A stretch of DNA of 64,000 nt from TA-21 sp036557405 (GCA_036557405.1 DATBHO010000089.1:1-64000), one strand, 5' to 3'. Numbered from the stretch's first letter, positions 33,736 through 43,153 are shown. The notes: a model not told the origin generated them from the letters alone. Program-made: numbers and translations.

Positions 33736-33903
33736 ATGCCAATAACTGACCAGAATAAGAAACACATTGCACAGCAGAGAAGGTTATTTTATAAAATATG
33801 TTTTGATTGTGGTGGAAAAAATCCCATACTTGCTTCAAGGTGCAGAAAATGCCATGGAAAACACATGAGGCTCAAAAATAGAACATTAGGAGCCAAAAAG
33901 TAG
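33736..33903 (+). CDS. rpl40e: ribosomal protein L40e
   Basis: 55 residues, ATG at 33736, TAG at 33901-33903. Starts MPITDQNKKHIAQQRRLFYK and holds a zinc site of two pairs, CFDCGG and CRKCHGKHMRLKNRTLGAKK, matching the L40e (ubiquitin-fusion type without ubiquitin) ribosomal protein. Very basic. Stands alone before the hcd gene. Confidence 0.94.
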   Translation: MPITDQNKKHIAQQRRLFYKICFDCGGKNPILASRCRKCHGKHMRLKNRTLGAKK

Positions 33904-33942
33904 ACTTTTTTTTAAATTTAGTCTAATGTGGGCGTTTTAAGA

Positions 33943-33952
33943 ATATATAAAT
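33943..33952 (+). promoter_or_regulatory. TATA box for 4-hydroxybutyryl-CoA dehydratase
   Basis: atatataaat about 30 nt before the ATG at 33978. A purine-rich ggtga (33961-33965) also stands between, but would be at or before the expected transcript start. Confidence 0.6.
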
Positions 33953-33977
33953 ATTATCAAGGTGAATTCTAATTATT

Positions 33978-35489
33978 ATGCCGATTATGACGGGAGAAGA
34001 GTATATTCAAAGCTTGAGAGGGCGTAAAATGAAAGTTTACCTTTTTGGCGAACTAGTAAAAGAACCCGTTGACCACCCTATGATCAGGCCTTCAATTAAT
34101 GCCGTAGCTGAAACATATAACGTCGCTACTAGAGATCCTGAATTGGCGTCAGCACGATCTTCACTTACAGGTAATGAAGTAAACAGATTTTTGCACATTG
34201 CTGAGAGTGCCGAAGATCTGGTTAATCAGAATAGAATGCAGAGAAAGCTGGGCCAACTTACAGGGACCTGTTTTCAAAGATGTGTGGGAATGGATGCACT
34301 GAATTCACTCTATTCAACAACATTTGAGATTGATAAAAAATTCGGCACTGCATATCATGAACGCTTTAAGAAATTTGTAAAGAAAATGCAAGATGACAAT
34401 CTTGTAATTGGTGGAGCGATGACAGATGTTAAAGGTGATAGGAGCCTAAGTCCTTCGCAACAAGAAGATCCAGATCTTTTCGTTCATATTTCAAAGCGAG
34501 ACCAAAATGGTATTTACATTTCTGGTGCAAAGGCACATCAAACTGGATGCATTAATTCACACTGGATACTGGTGATGCCTACAATGAGACTAAGGGACGA
34601 GGATAAACAATACGCAATTGTTGGAGCAATACCAGCAGATGCAGAGGGAATTACTTACATCTATGGGAGGCAATCCTGCGATACTCGTAGTATGGAGAAT
34701 GGTGATTTGGATGCGGGAAATTCTAAATTTTCTGGGCAAGAGGCAATGATAATTTTTGATAATGCCTTCATTCCAAATGATTTAATCTTCATGGATGGAG
34801 AATACGAGTTTGCTTCCATGTTGGTTGAGAGGTTTACGTGTTATCATAGACGTAGTTATGTTTGCAAAACTGGATTAGGAGACGTTCTAATTGGGGCTGC
34901 TGCCTCAATCGCTGATTATAATGGAATTTCCAATGCGTCGCATATCAAAGACAAACTCGTTGAAATGACTCACCTAAACGAAACCATTTTCGGAGCCGGG
35001 ATAGCATCATCATATCAAGCACATAAAACATTATCAGGAAATTATCAAAATGACGACATGCTGGCAAATGTTTGTAAACACAATGTAACGAGATTTCCAT
35101 ATGAAATCGGCAGGCTTGCACAAGATATAGCCGGAGGTCTGATGGTGACTATGCCTTCTGAAAGGGACTTTCGTAGTCCTAATACAGGACCACTTCTTGA
35201 AAAATACTTAAAGGGTAGAAAAGGGGTTTCTACAGAAAATAGAGTGAGAATTTTAAGACTCATTGAGAATATGACACTTGGACGGAACGCAGTTGGATAT
35301 CTTACAGAATCAATGCATGGTGCAGGATCACCACAAGCACAAAGAATCCAAATTGCTAGACAAATGCAACTAGGGTACAAGAAAAAATTAGCCAAAGATC
35401 TTGCAGGGGTTGATGAAGGTGAATCTTCTCAAATAATCAATGAACACTCGGAATATTTTGATAGAATATTCGGATTAAATACAACTTAA
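33978..35489 (+). CDS. 4-hydroxybutyryl-CoA dehydratase
   Basis: 503 residues of the 4-hydroxyphenylacetate 3-hydroxylase/AbfD superfamily. The 4Fe-4S ligands that separate the dehydratase from the hydroxylases are visible: C98 and C102 in TCFQRC, H290 and C296 in YHRRSYVC. The FAD-binding region includes GAMTDVKGDRS near 150 and GAKAHQTGC near 188. The radical enzyme turns 4-hydroxybutyryl-CoA into crotonyl-CoA, the key step of the archaeal 3-hydroxypropionate/4-hydroxybutyrate cycle, and supports autotrophy. Single gene with a strong TATA box, so probably highly expressed. Confidence 0.93.
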   Translation: MPIMTGEEYIQSLRGRKMKVYLFGELVKEPVDHPMIRPSINAVAETYNVATRDPELASARSSLTGNEVNRFLHIAESAEDLVNQNRMQRKLGQLTGTCFQRCVGMDALNSLYSTTFEIDKKFGTAYHERFKKFVKKMQDDNLVIGGAMTDVKGDRSLSPSQQEDPDLFVHISKRDQNGIYISGAKAHQTGCINSHWILVMPTMRLRDEDKQYAIVGAIPADAEGITYIYGRQSCDTRSMENGDLDAGNSKFSGQEAMIIFDNAFIPNDLIFMDGEYEFASMLVERFTCYHRRSYVCKTGLGDVLIGAAASIADYNGISNASHIKDKLVEMTHLNETIFGAGIASSYQAHKTLSGNYQNDDMLANVCKHNVTRFPYEIGRLAQDIAGGLMVTMPSERDFRSPNTGPLLEKYLKGRKGVSTENRVRILRLIENMTLGRNAVGYLTESMHGAGSPQAQRIQIARQMQLGYKKKLAKDLAGVDEGESSQIINEHSEYFDRIFGLNTT

Positions 35490-35612
35490 TTTCTAATACC
35501 TGACTGATTATTAACGGACACGATTGCTTGACTTCCACTTTATTATTGTAAATGTATTATTTTGTCGGAACGTTAATTATGTAGCAGGCTAGGATATGAA
35601 GAACAATCGATA

Positions 35613-36143
35613 ATGAATGACAAACAGTTTAAAGATCTGGTTATAAGTTGGAATGATTTTCCTACCAAGGGAATTAAGTTCAAAGACATAAATCCACTCT
35701 TGATGACTCCAGATTCAATAGATTATCTTGATGTAAAATTATTCCACATGTGTGCTAATGTTCAAGTAAACAAAATTGCTGCAATTGAATCACGTGGATT
35801 TATACCTGGATCACTTCTTGCAAAAAGCTTGAATAAGGGATTAGTTCTGATTAGAAAAGAAGGAAAATTACCAGGCCCTACAATTAAACAGTCCTATAGT
35901 ATTGAATATGGTACTAGAATCATGGAAATTCAAAATGATGCGATTTTGGGCGGGGAGAAAATTCTAATAGTAGATGACTTGCTTGCAACCGGAGGTACTG
36001 CGGTTGCAGCTGCTTCACTTGTCGAAAAATTGGGCGGCATAGTTGGTGGATTCGTGTTTATCATTTGTTTAAACTATTTGGAAGGGACGGATACGCTAAA
36101 AAAACATGGATATGAGGTCAACTGCATTTTGGAGTATGACTGA
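35613..36143 (+). CDS. apt: adenine phosphoribosyltransferase
   Basis: 176 residues. The PRPP-binding loop ILIVDDLLATGGTAVAAA is at about 115-132; FKDINPLL and ESRGFIPGSLLAKSLNKGLVLIRK are Apt features. Makes AMP from adenine and PRPP. It is three bases upstream of mtnP, which releases adenine, so the pair forms a purine salvage unit. Confidence 0.93.
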   Translation: MNDKQFKDLVISWNDFPTKGIKFKDINPLLMTPDSIDYLDVKLFHMCANVQVNKIAAIESRGFIPGSLLAKSLNKGLVLIRKEGKLPGPTIKQSYSIEYGTRIMEIQNDAILGGEKILIVDDLLATGGTAVAAASLVEKLGGIVGGFVFIICLNYLEGTDTLKKHGYEVNCILEYD

Positions 36144-36146
36144 CAT

Positions 36147-36947
36147 ATGAAAGATTGCGATTCTGAAATTGGTATTATAGGCGGCACTGGGATCTATAAT
36201 GCAGAATTACTTGATAATTCAAAATCATTCAAGATCTTTACCCCATATGGTAGCACTTCTGATTTAATAACAATCGGAGAATATGAAGGCAGATCGGTTG
36301 CATTCATTCCACGTCATGGTAAAGGACATACCATCCCTCCACACAAGGTCAATAGTAGGGCCAACATTTGGGCTCTTCATTCATTAGGTGTATCAAGGAT
36401 CATAGCGCCTTCAGCAGTAGGCAGTCTACGTGACAGCTATAAACCTGGAGATATTGTTCTTCCGGATCAATTTATAGATATTACTAAACAAAGAGAGTAT
36501 ACTTTTTATAACGAAGGACAAGTATGCCACGTATCATGCGCAGATCCTTTTTGTAATGAATTAAGGGATATTTTTGTAAAAGTTGGTAAACTGCTAGATT
36601 ACGATATGCATGAACGATCTACCTATATTTGCATTGAGGGACCTCGTTTTTCAACAAAAGCTGAATCAAAATATTTTAAAGATATTTTACAAGGGGATAT
36701 TATTGGAATGACTCTCATCCCAGAATGCGTACTTGCAAGAGAAATGGAAATATGCTACATTTCTATTGCTACGGTTACTGACTATGATGTTTGGTATGAA
36801 AATCCGGTTTCATCTAAAGAAATTCTTGAGGTTCTCACAAAAAATACCAATAAAATTAAAGAATTGCTAGCAAAATTCATACCGTGCATTCCAGAATCGA
36901 GAAATAAATGCAAATGCAAGACAGCATTACAGGATTCTATGGTTTGA
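36147..36947 (+). CDS. mtnP: S-methyl-5'-thioadenosine phosphorylase
   Basis: 266 residues. GIIGGTGIYN at the N-terminus binds phosphate; FIPRHGKGHTIPPHKVNSRANIWAL, GPRFSTKAES and MTLIPECVLAREMEICYISIATVTDYD are the PNP/MTAP family signatures. The substrate loop DxDxW (TDYDVW) fits MTA. It cleaves methylthioadenosine to adenine, which apt, three bases upstream, reuses. Its end overlaps a convergent unknown gene by 11 nt. Confidence 0.92.
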   Translation: MKDCDSEIGIIGGTGIYNAELLDNSKSFKIFTPYGSTSDLITIGEYEGRSVAFIPRHGKGHTIPPHKVNSRANIWALHSLGVSRIIAPSAVGSLRDSYKPGDIVLPDQFIDITKQREYTFYNEGQVCHVSCADPFCNELRDIFVKVGKLLDYDMHERSTYICIEGPRFSTKAESKYFKDILQGDIIGMTLIPECVLAREMEICYISIATVTDYDVWYENPVSSKEILEVLTKNTNKIKELLAKFIPCIPESRNKCKCKTALQDSMV

Positions 36948-37242
36948 TTTGTTTCTTGGTTGTAGGATCTATGAGATTTACTTCTCCCTCTACGAGTTTT
37001 CGCTGCAGGACTAGTTGAAAATTTTCGGTCTCATAACCCAATTCTTTCAATTTGGACAAAGTTTTTTTTGTCAAGTTGAGACTAATATTATGTCCCCCTA
37101 TTCTTCCAAAGGCAATTGCGTTAAACTTAAGTTTAATATCTTTAACGACAAAGTAACCTCTTAATTTGCTTGCATACTCTCCGCCCTGAGCATTTTCTAC
37201 GTATATTTCCGGTTCATCAGAAGGATACGAGTCACGTATCAC
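36937..37242 (-). CDS. unknown small protein
   Basis: 101 residues, start GTG overlapping the previous gene's TGA (GTGA). Predicted alpha/beta with ISLNLTKKTLSKLKELGYETENFQLVLQRKLVEGEVNLIDP. No Cys, no membrane segment. Its tight coupling with the following-listed 37239-37652 gene suggests the two proteins act together. I do not recognise the family; it may be restricted to Thaumarchaeota. Confidence 0.6.
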   Translation of the reverse strand: MIRDSYPSDEPEIYVENAQGGEYASKLRGYFVVKDIKLKFNAIAFGRIGGHNISLNLTKKTLSKLKELGYETENFQLVLQRKLVEGEVNLIDPTTKKQIKP

Positions 37243-37652
37243 TTTGGGTTTTCCTCATTTGTAATCTCAATGCTTCTATTTACATTCTTAGAGACTAAAA
37301 AACTCCACCAATTATCATCTTCTATCTTGTAACCGGAGACCTGAACTTCAACCGTTGTTTCGTCGTCAGTATCTAAGAACGATAATCTTCCATTTTTTAT
37401 TATTCCTATTAATTTCCACCTCTCTTTACCCACCCTATTTCTATTAATGGCTACGGCCCATTCTTGGTTATCTGGGATGGAAGGCATCCCGATATAATCT
37501 ACTATTTCTAAAATACCCAATCGTTTCTCTTCACAATATAATTTCTTATCTAAAACATTTCTCCAGATATCGACGGCTCCTATTGTCCTATTATTTTCAT
37601 TAATGTTAATCACTCCAAAATAGACCACCTTGTTTTCTGGGATGGTTGACAT
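37239..37652 (-). CDS. unknown beta-rich protein
   Basis: 137 residues from the ATG at 37652. Alternating hydrophobic strands throughout (VVYFGVININENNRTIGAVDIW, RWKLIGIIKNGRLSFLD, TVEVQVSGYKI) suggest a beta-barrel or beta-sandwich. Translationally coupled to the next gene on the minus strand (36937-37242) and 26 bp downstream of the HTH gene, so the three probably form one transcript. No function can be assigned. Confidence 0.6.
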   Translation of the reverse strand: MSTIPENKVVYFGVININENNRTIGAVDIWRNVLDKKLYCEEKRLGILEIVDYIGMPSIPDNQEWAVAINRNRVGKERWKLIGIIKNGRLSFLDTDDETTVEVQVSGYKIEDDNWWSFLVSKNVNRSIEITNEENPK

Positions 37653-37678
37653 TATACAAATTATGAATTCTAATTGCC

Positions 37679-38038
37679 CTATTTAGTTCTTGCAGAATCG
37701 AATACTTTTTCCAAGACGCTGGCCAAGTTATCTATCTGGTTGTTCTTTTTAAATTCAATGCCTGTTTTTTGACAATGAAGGCGATAGGCATTTATGATTG
37801 AAAATTTAGGGTGAAACGATTGATACTCTCTCGTCAATTCCAAAATCAATCCTTTCTCAATTAGGCTATTTAGCAAATCACTTGTCTTTTCAACGGAAAG
37901 ATTTAGAGCAGCTGATACTTTGTCGACTGGTGTTTTACCATTAACGACCAGAAATAAGAAACACCGAGCTTCAATCTCAGATAAATCAATCCTTGACATA
38001 AGAGCCTCCTTAATTTTGTCAAATTTGTGTGGAGTCAT
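37679..38038 (-). CDS. winged-helix (TrmB/MarR-like) transcriptional regulator
   Basis: 119 residues. A winged-helix core: LSEIEARCFLFLVVNGKTPVDKVSAALNLSVEKTSDLLNSLIEKGLILEL, with the recognition helix VEKTSDLLNSLIEKG, followed by a short beta wing and a C-terminal helix. Resembles TrmB-type DNA-binding domains but has no sugar-binding domain. It lies between two unknown genes and a PfkB kinase, all on the minus strand, and may regulate them. The target is unknown. Confidence 0.72.
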   Translation of the reverse strand: MTPHKFDKIKEALMSRIDLSEIEARCFLFLVVNGKTPVDKVSAALNLSVEKTSDLLNSLIEKGLILELTREYQSFHPKFSIINAYRLHCQKTGIEFKKNNQIDNLASVLEKVFDSARTK

Positions 38039-38145
38039 TTTTTTAAATTATTAGATTGACATCTTCAATGTTGTCAACCGTTTGGTGAAACCTTGTGACA
38101 AATGATACGAATGAATCATTGTAACTAACAAGATAAGAAAAGGTG

Positions 38146-39051
38146 TTAGAATGAGAGTATTTCTTTATATTTTTCATGTCTTTTTTTAATATCATTGGCA
38201 TTAATATTAACAATCTTTTCAACGCCATACTCCTCAATTGCAAACGACCCCATGATGTTTCCATGTATTACAGCATTTTTCAATGATTTTGAATCCACAT
38301 TTTCATTTTGTGACAAGAACCCAATAAAAGCACCACCAAAAGAATCACCAGCTCCGGTAGGATCTTTTAGTAATTCAGTAGGATAAGCTGGTAGTGGGTA
38401 AAATTCATTATTATAGAGAAGCAGCGACCCATTTTCTGCTTTATTAATTACTGCAAATGCAGGACCATTTGACACTAACAAGCGAGCACAATTGAAAATA
38501 TTTCTATCTTTAAACAGCAATTTGACCTCTGATTCATTTATGATTATGCCATCAACTTTATTTATCATACTCATAACCTCATCTCTCTTATTCATAATCC
38601 AAAAATCCATTGTATCACAAATTATCATCTTTGGTCTGGAAAATAATGCCAACACCCTCATATTTTGCACTGGATCATTATTTGCCAGATAAACATATTC
38701 TGAATCAACATATTCTTCTGGTATCGTCGATTGGTAATTTGATATGACATTTAGCTCAGTTTTATTAGTAGTCCTTTTTGAAAGATCATAGTCAAAGGAA
38801 GAGTCATAATGAAAAGTTTTTTCAGTTTGACTAATTGTTAATCCTCTGATATCAAGACGATTTCTCAGGATCTCCAGATACGACGGAGGAAAATCATTTC
38901 CAACGATCCCAACTATAGATGTGGGTACATATTTTGATGCCGAAATTGATGCAAATGTAGCTGTACCCCCCAACGTTCTTTCAACAGTGTGAAATGGTGT
39001 GCGGGTAGTATCTAATGCAATGGTTCCAAATATTGTTAGCATGCAGTTCAA
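38146..39051 (-). CDS. PfkB-family sugar/nucleoside kinase
   Basis: 301 residues of the ribokinase fold. The ATP/anion-hole signature DPTGAGDSFGGAFIGFL is at about 226-242 with catalytic Asp in GAGDS; the N-terminal GGTATFASISASKYVPTSIVGIVGNDFPP is the substrate-binding half. Possible substrates include ribose, inosine/guanosine or other sugars. Single domain, cytoplasmic. Divergent from ubiX (42 bp between starts). Confidence 0.82.
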   Translation of the reverse strand: MNCMLTIFGTIALDTTRTPFHTVERTLGGTATFASISASKYVPTSIVGIVGNDFPPSYLEILRNRLDIRGLTISQTEKTFHYDSSFDYDLSKRTTNKTELNVISNYQSTIPEEYVDSEYVYLANNDPVQNMRVLALFSRPKMIICDTMDFWIMNKRDEVMSMINKVDGIIINESEVKLLFKDRNIFNCARLLVSNGPAFAVINKAENGSLLLYNNEFYPLPAYPTELLKDPTGAGDSFGGAFIGFLSQNENVDSKSLKNAVIHGNIMGSFAIEEYGVEKIVNINANDIKKRHEKYKEILSF

Positions 39052-39093
39052 TCGATAACAACAATAAATAAGTGTTCAACAATACTTTTAATA

Positions 39094-39672
39094 TTGAAGT
39101 CGGAGACAAAATATGATAAAATTGTTGTTGGCTTTTCCGGAGCATCAGGCATTATTTATGGAATACGACTCTTGGAGATACTTCACTCCATTAATATTCA
39201 GACATATCTCATAATCAGTGAGTGGGCAAAAAAAAATATAGAAATTGAAACCGATAAAACATTAGAATATGTAAAATCTTTGTCATCTGTTAATTACGAT
39301 AATTTCAAGCTAGACGCCTCCGTTTCAAGCGGGTCATTTCTTCATGACGGTATGGTAATAGTACCATGTAGCATGAAATCTCTATCCAGCATTGCAAATG
39401 GTTATGACGATACTCTCATATCTCGTGCTGCATCTGTTACCTTAAAAGAATCGCGTACATTAATTCTCGTTCCAAGGGAAACACCGCTTTCGAGAATTCA
39501 TCTTGAAAATATGATTAAGTTACGAGATGCCGGCGCAATCATACTTCCAGCCATGCCTGGCTTCTATCATAGACCATCAACTATAGATGAAATTATAGAT
39601 CATTTGGTTGGGAAAATTCTTGATCAACTAAAAATAAATCATGGTCTTTTTACGAGGTGGAAAGATCAATAA
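39094..39672 (+). CDS. ubiX: flavin prenyltransferase UbiX
   Basis: 192 residues, start TTG at 39094. Features of UbiX/Pad1: VVGFSGASGIIYGIRLLEIL, the MVIVPCSMKSLSSIANGYDDTLISRAASVTLKESRTLILVPRETPLS core and MPGFYHRPSTIDEIIDHLVGKILDQL. It prenylates FMN to prFMN for UbiD decarboxylases, which in archaea serve quinone synthesis or the mevalonate branch. No ubiD in the window. Confidence 0.9.
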   Translation: MKSETKYDKIVVGFSGASGIIYGIRLLEILHSINIQTYLIISEWAKKNIEIETDKTLEYVKSLSSVNYDNFKLDASVSSGSFLHDGMVIVPCSMKSLSSIANGYDDTLISRAASVTLKESRTLILVPRETPLSRIHLENMIKLRDAGAIILPAMPGFYHRPSTIDEIIDHLVGKILDQLKINHGLFTRWKDQ

Positions 39673-39966
39673 ATAAAATCCAGACATTGCTTTATTTGAT
39701 TACTACATCTAATATGATTCGGTAAATTTAATGCCTCGATATTGTCTTCAATTTTCTAATCATTATGTTCTCGTAACAAGTAACATGTATCTATCGATTC
39801 CTTGGTTAGACCAGTTTTGTGTTGTATTACAAATCAGACCTAAAATGAAGCGATTTATGCCAAACTTCAAATAGTACAACCTGCTTAAAATTGTGAATAA
39901 GGAGAATATCCCACTGGGTAAATTCACTATAGTCTTATTTTAGTAACGAGTATTAAACACTATCAA
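39673..39966. other. 294-bp convergent spacer
   Basis: Lies between the ends of ubiX and the KH gene. A+T-rich, no ORF with coding character, no tRNA arm, and no strong inverted repeat that I can see. Confidence 0.55.
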
Positions 39967-40545
39967 TCATTTTTCCCATAATTGTAATTTTTCAATTTTT
40001 GATTTTCTCTTTGCTTGATAGAGCATTTCGTAAACTGTCTTATGAGATCTTCCATTGATTAATAACATTAATGCATCAATAGCCAACTTTGTTTCTTCAT
40101 AGTTTCCGATCAAAGAAATCGTATGCCCGTATATTGAAATAAATGTATTCGTTAATTCCTCTAGATTCTTTCTCGCTTTACCTTTTTCACCGATTATTCT
40201 TCCCTTAATCCTATTGGTAGAATTGGTTGAGGTTGTAAAGTTACGAAGATCCAAAACCTGAAAAAGCGACTCATCGTCTAGGATCCTGAAGGCTCTTTCT
40301 GGAGAAAAACCATTTGAAATAGCATTGATAATGTCCCTTGCTTTTAATGCTCCATATTCATCGAAATTTTTAGTTGTCGAAGATATTGTTATTTGACCTG
40401 TCTTACTTTCAATTTCAATTCTTACATTGCACATTTTGCAAATTTTAATTTTGGTTTTTCCTTTAATCCCTATTACAACCGGAATTCGTTCTTCGGGTAT
40501 ATGCAGTATTAAACTGAGATGTTCATCTTTATCCAAAGTAGACAT
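39967..40545 (-). CDS. KH-domain RNA-binding protein (Dim2/Krr1-like)
   Basis: 192 residues with two KH domains: HIPEERIPVVIGIKGKTKIKICKMCN at about 14-39 and GRIIGEKGKARKNLEELTN near 115-133, each with the GxxG loop (GIKG, GEKG). Archaeal Dim2/Krr1 relatives bind the 3' region of 16S rRNA during small-subunit maturation. In many archaea it lies near RIO1 and eIF1A; here DUF424 precedes it by about 50 bp. Confidence 0.86.
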   Translation of the reverse strand: MSTLDKDEHLSLILHIPEERIPVVIGIKGKTKIKICKMCNVRIEIESKTGQITISSTTKNFDEYGALKARDIINAISNGFSPERAFRILDDESLFQVLDLRNFTTSTNSTNRIKGRIIGEKGKARKNLEELTNTFISIYGHTISLIGNYEETKLAIDALMLLINGRSHKTVYEMLYQAKRKSKIEKLQLWEK

Positions 40546-40596
40546 TATTAGAAATAAGCATTTGTAATTATTTATTTATTGTTCGACATTTTTCCC

Positions 40597-40941
40597 TTAA
40601 TATGACTGTGCGAATCTATATATCATTAGAAATGGAACATCTGAAAAATACTTGACGCTTGATTTCTTTGCAAGGTTCATTTCAATTGCCTTGTTTACAG
40701 TTTCTTTACCCGCTAAATTTGAGATAGTAGATTTATTCAAATAAGATTCTATCTCAGACTCATCTACAATTTTTTCCATCCAGTAATTTTTTTCAATATT
40801 TATTGTAACATTATCATGATGAATTTGCTTATTAATTAGGTAAAGATCGCATATGTTGGCCATAATGGAATTTCGGTAATTTATCGTTCTAATTGCATAT
40901 CTTTGAGGTTGGTTTTTGTGTCCGCTATTATCAATTGTCAA
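40597..40941 (-). CDS. DUF424-family protein
   Basis: 114 residues. YAIRTINYRNSIMANICDLYLINKQI matches the opening strand-helix of DUF424, and STISNLAGKETVNKAIEMNLAKKSSVKYFSDVPFLMIYR its conserved C-terminal half (NLxGxxxVxxAIExxL...V..VPxL). These archaeal proteins are often next to translation genes; the function is not known to me. Upstream of the KH gene on the same strand. Confidence 0.72.
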   Translation of the reverse strand: MTIDNSGHKNQPQRYAIRTINYRNSIMANICDLYLINKQIHHDNVTINIEKNYWMEKIVDESEIESYLNKSTISNLAGKETVNKAIEMNLAKKSSVKYFSDVPFLMIYRFAQSY

Positions 40942-41140
40942 ATGGTATCTTCAAGAATGTTAATTTAGATAAGTTTTTTGTTCAAGCACTATCTAAGTAC
41001 CTATTATGGATCACTATGGAGTAATAGATATAAAATAAATGTTCATTATCATTGTTTGTATTTTTATTATTAAACATTAATACTATTAATGGACCATCAA
41101 ATTAATTAGTCCCTCACCCATAATGATGACGTAGAAGAGA

Positions 41141-42304
41141 TTGCCAAAAGACCTAGAATACATGAGGGACAAAAGGAATTTGGATTATACTTCCATTTCA
41201 ACTCATTATAGAAGAGTTCTTGTTGTCTGTATAGACAGAGACAACGATCTAGGTAAACATGGTGGCGTCGAGACGCCGGTTTTTGGAAGAGATCAATGCA
41301 TTAGCGCAGGAACTAGGTTAGCAATTGAAGATCCAGAGGACGCTGACGCCAACTCAATCTTCGGCGCAGTAAAAATATATGAAGAGCTTGTAACAAAGGG
41401 ATATGAAACTGAGGTTGCTGTTATTGCTGGAGCATATAATCGTGGTGTAGAAGCTGATGAAAAAATATCATCAGAACTAATAGCAGTATTATCTAAATTC
41501 AAAGCCGAGGGAATTGTCATTGTTTCTGATGGGGAGGACGATGAAACGGTAATACCGCTAATACAAGCTATGGTTCCAGTGATATCCATACAAAGGATAA
41601 TCATGCGACATAGTAGAAGCGTTGAATATTCATATGCAGTTTTTGGAAAATACATTAAGATGTTGATTTATGACCCACGATATTCAAAGTTCTTTTTGGG
41701 CGTACCTGGCGCCCTGCTTATAGCCAGTGGATTTGCTACTATATTTGGTTTCACTAGAGAAGCCTTGGCACTAGTATTGAGCATACTAGGTGTTGCATTT
41801 GTAATCAGGGCTTTTGATATTGACAAAGCAATTGGATCGCTTAACAGGACCACACCATCAACATTCATTAGGATATTTTGTACATTTGCGGGGATCATGA
41901 TTATTTTGGTGGGAATATCTAATGGGATATCAAGCATACCGGACGGAGCAGTTCCAAAAGACGCTAGCATAACTGGGATTATCACAAATAGAGTTGTAGT
42001 AGGTGACTTTGTTCATGGTTCAATAACTTTAATCTGGATAGGTATGGGGACTATTTTTGGTGGGATGCTCCTAAGTAATTGGTTTAAAGGGAGTATTAGA
42101 ATTCTTTCGGATATCCTCCGATTGGTTATACTTGGTTTGATATTTATACCTGCAATTCAATTTACGTCAGTCCTAACTGAGAAAACCAACCCATTTAATC
42201 TTATTTCTTCGTTGTTTATTGGTTTAGCGATTACACTAGTGGCCACTACATTTTTGTTTCAATATTTCAGAAACAAGAAAGGTGGGGAACATTTAAAGCA
42301 TTAG
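41141..42304 (+). CDS. DUF373-family membrane protein
   Basis: 387 residues, start TTG at 41141; ATG at 41162 is an alternative. The N-terminal ~180 residues form a soluble alpha/beta domain with VLVVCIDRDNDLGKHGGVETPVFGRDQ and VIVSDGEDDETVIPLIQ, the hallmark of DUF373. The rest holds about six or seven transmembrane helices (residues 185-385). Conserved in archaea, function unknown. It precedes the cis-prenyltransferase gene by 58 bp, so a link to lipid-carrier metabolism is conceivable but unsupported. Confidence 0.85.
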   Translation: MPKDLEYMRDKRNLDYTSISTHYRRVLVVCIDRDNDLGKHGGVETPVFGRDQCISAGTRLAIEDPEDADANSIFGAVKIYEELVTKGYETEVAVIAGAYNRGVEADEKISSELIAVLSKFKAEGIVIVSDGEDDETVIPLIQAMVPVISIQRIIMRHSRSVEYSYAVFGKYIKMLIYDPRYSKFFLGVPGALLIASGFATIFGFTREALALVLSILGVAFVIRAFDIDKAIGSLNRTTPSTFIRIFCTFAGIMIILVGISNGISSIPDGAVPKDASITGIITNRVVVGDFVHGSITLIWIGMGTIFGGMLLSNWFKGSIRILSDILRLVILGLIFIPAIQFTSVLTEKTNPFNLISSLFIGLAITLVATTFLFQYFRNKKGGEHLKH

Positions 42305-42361
42305 AACGATTCGTTTCATAAGGGTTATTATATGATTTAAGATAACTCAAATAGAGAGCAT

Positions 42362-43153
42362 ATGAAAAGTTTTTTTTATGATCTCATTAATAATAATTGG
42401 TTTTATAGATTTTATGAACGTAAGTTAGAAACACAAATAAAACAAGATTCTCTCCCGAGTCATGTTGCAATAATATTGGATGGAAATAGAAGATGGGCAA
42501 AATATCACTTTTTGGCAAGCAAGGGGACGCACACCATTGGGGCAGACAAGGCCGAACAGTTACTAACATGGATCTACGATCTTAGAATTAAAATAACTAC
42601 GCTTTACGTATTATCCATTGAAAATCTGGAACGTGACAAGAAAGAATTGGAAGAAATCTATGATCTGCTTAGAATAAAACTTGAAAAACTGTACGACGAC
42701 TCCCGAATACATGAGAGACAGATGAAGATAAAGGCGATCGGGAATGTAGAAGCCCTACCAGAGTCAATAAAGGATATTCTATTTAAACTTGAGGAGGAGA
42801 CAAAACACTATGACCTCACGTTCCTAAACATAGCTGTTGCTTATGGCGGACAGCAGGAATTAGTTGAAGCGATTCGAAAAATTGCTCACGATGTGGAAAG
42901 AAAGGAGTTGCAAATATCGGATATCAATGAACAGTCAATTGATTCGTATCTTTATACCTCACATTTGCCTCAGCCAGAACCCGACCTTATCCTGAGAACT
43001 TCTGGTGAAAAACGCCTCAGTGGTTTTTTGTTATGGCAAAGCGCATACAGTGAACTAGTGTTCATGGACGTATTTTGGCCTGAATTTAGAAAAATCGATT
43101 TAATGAGAGCAATTAGAACATTTCAGAGGCGCCGAAGAAGATATGGAAAATAA
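42362..43153 (+). CDS. uppS: cis-prenyl diphosphate synthase (UppS family)
   Basis: 263 residues. HVAIILDGNRRWAK with D40 binds Mg and diphosphate; the EDRKLEE-like loop appears as ENLERDKKELEEI; RTSGEKRLSGFLLWQSAYSELVF near 215-237 is the second signature. Builds the long polyprenyl/dolichyl phosphate used as the glycan carrier in archaeal N-glycosylation, which fits the sequon-rich secreted proteins seen here. Membrane-associated but without membrane helices. Confidence 0.93.
   Translation: MKSFFYDLINNNWFYRFYERKLETQIKQDSLPSHVAIILDGNRRWAKYHFLASKGTHTIGADKAEQLLTWIYDLRIKITTLYVLSIENLERDKKELEEIYDLLRIKLEKLYDDSRIHERQMKIKAIGNVEALPESIKDILFKLEEETKHYDLTFLNIAVAYGGQQELVEAIRKIAHDVERKELQISDINEQSIDSYLYTSHLPQPEPDLILRTSGEKRLSGFLLWQSAYSELVFMDVFWPEFRKIDLMRAIRTFQRRRRRYGK

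Noticed and set aside
38043..38264. 73-codon minus-strand ORF next to the PfkB gene
   Set aside because: Overlaps the 3' end of the kinase in another frame and has no family features.
41293..41985. Two minus-strand ORFs within the DUF373 gene
   Set aside because: Antisense shadows of a well-supported membrane protein.
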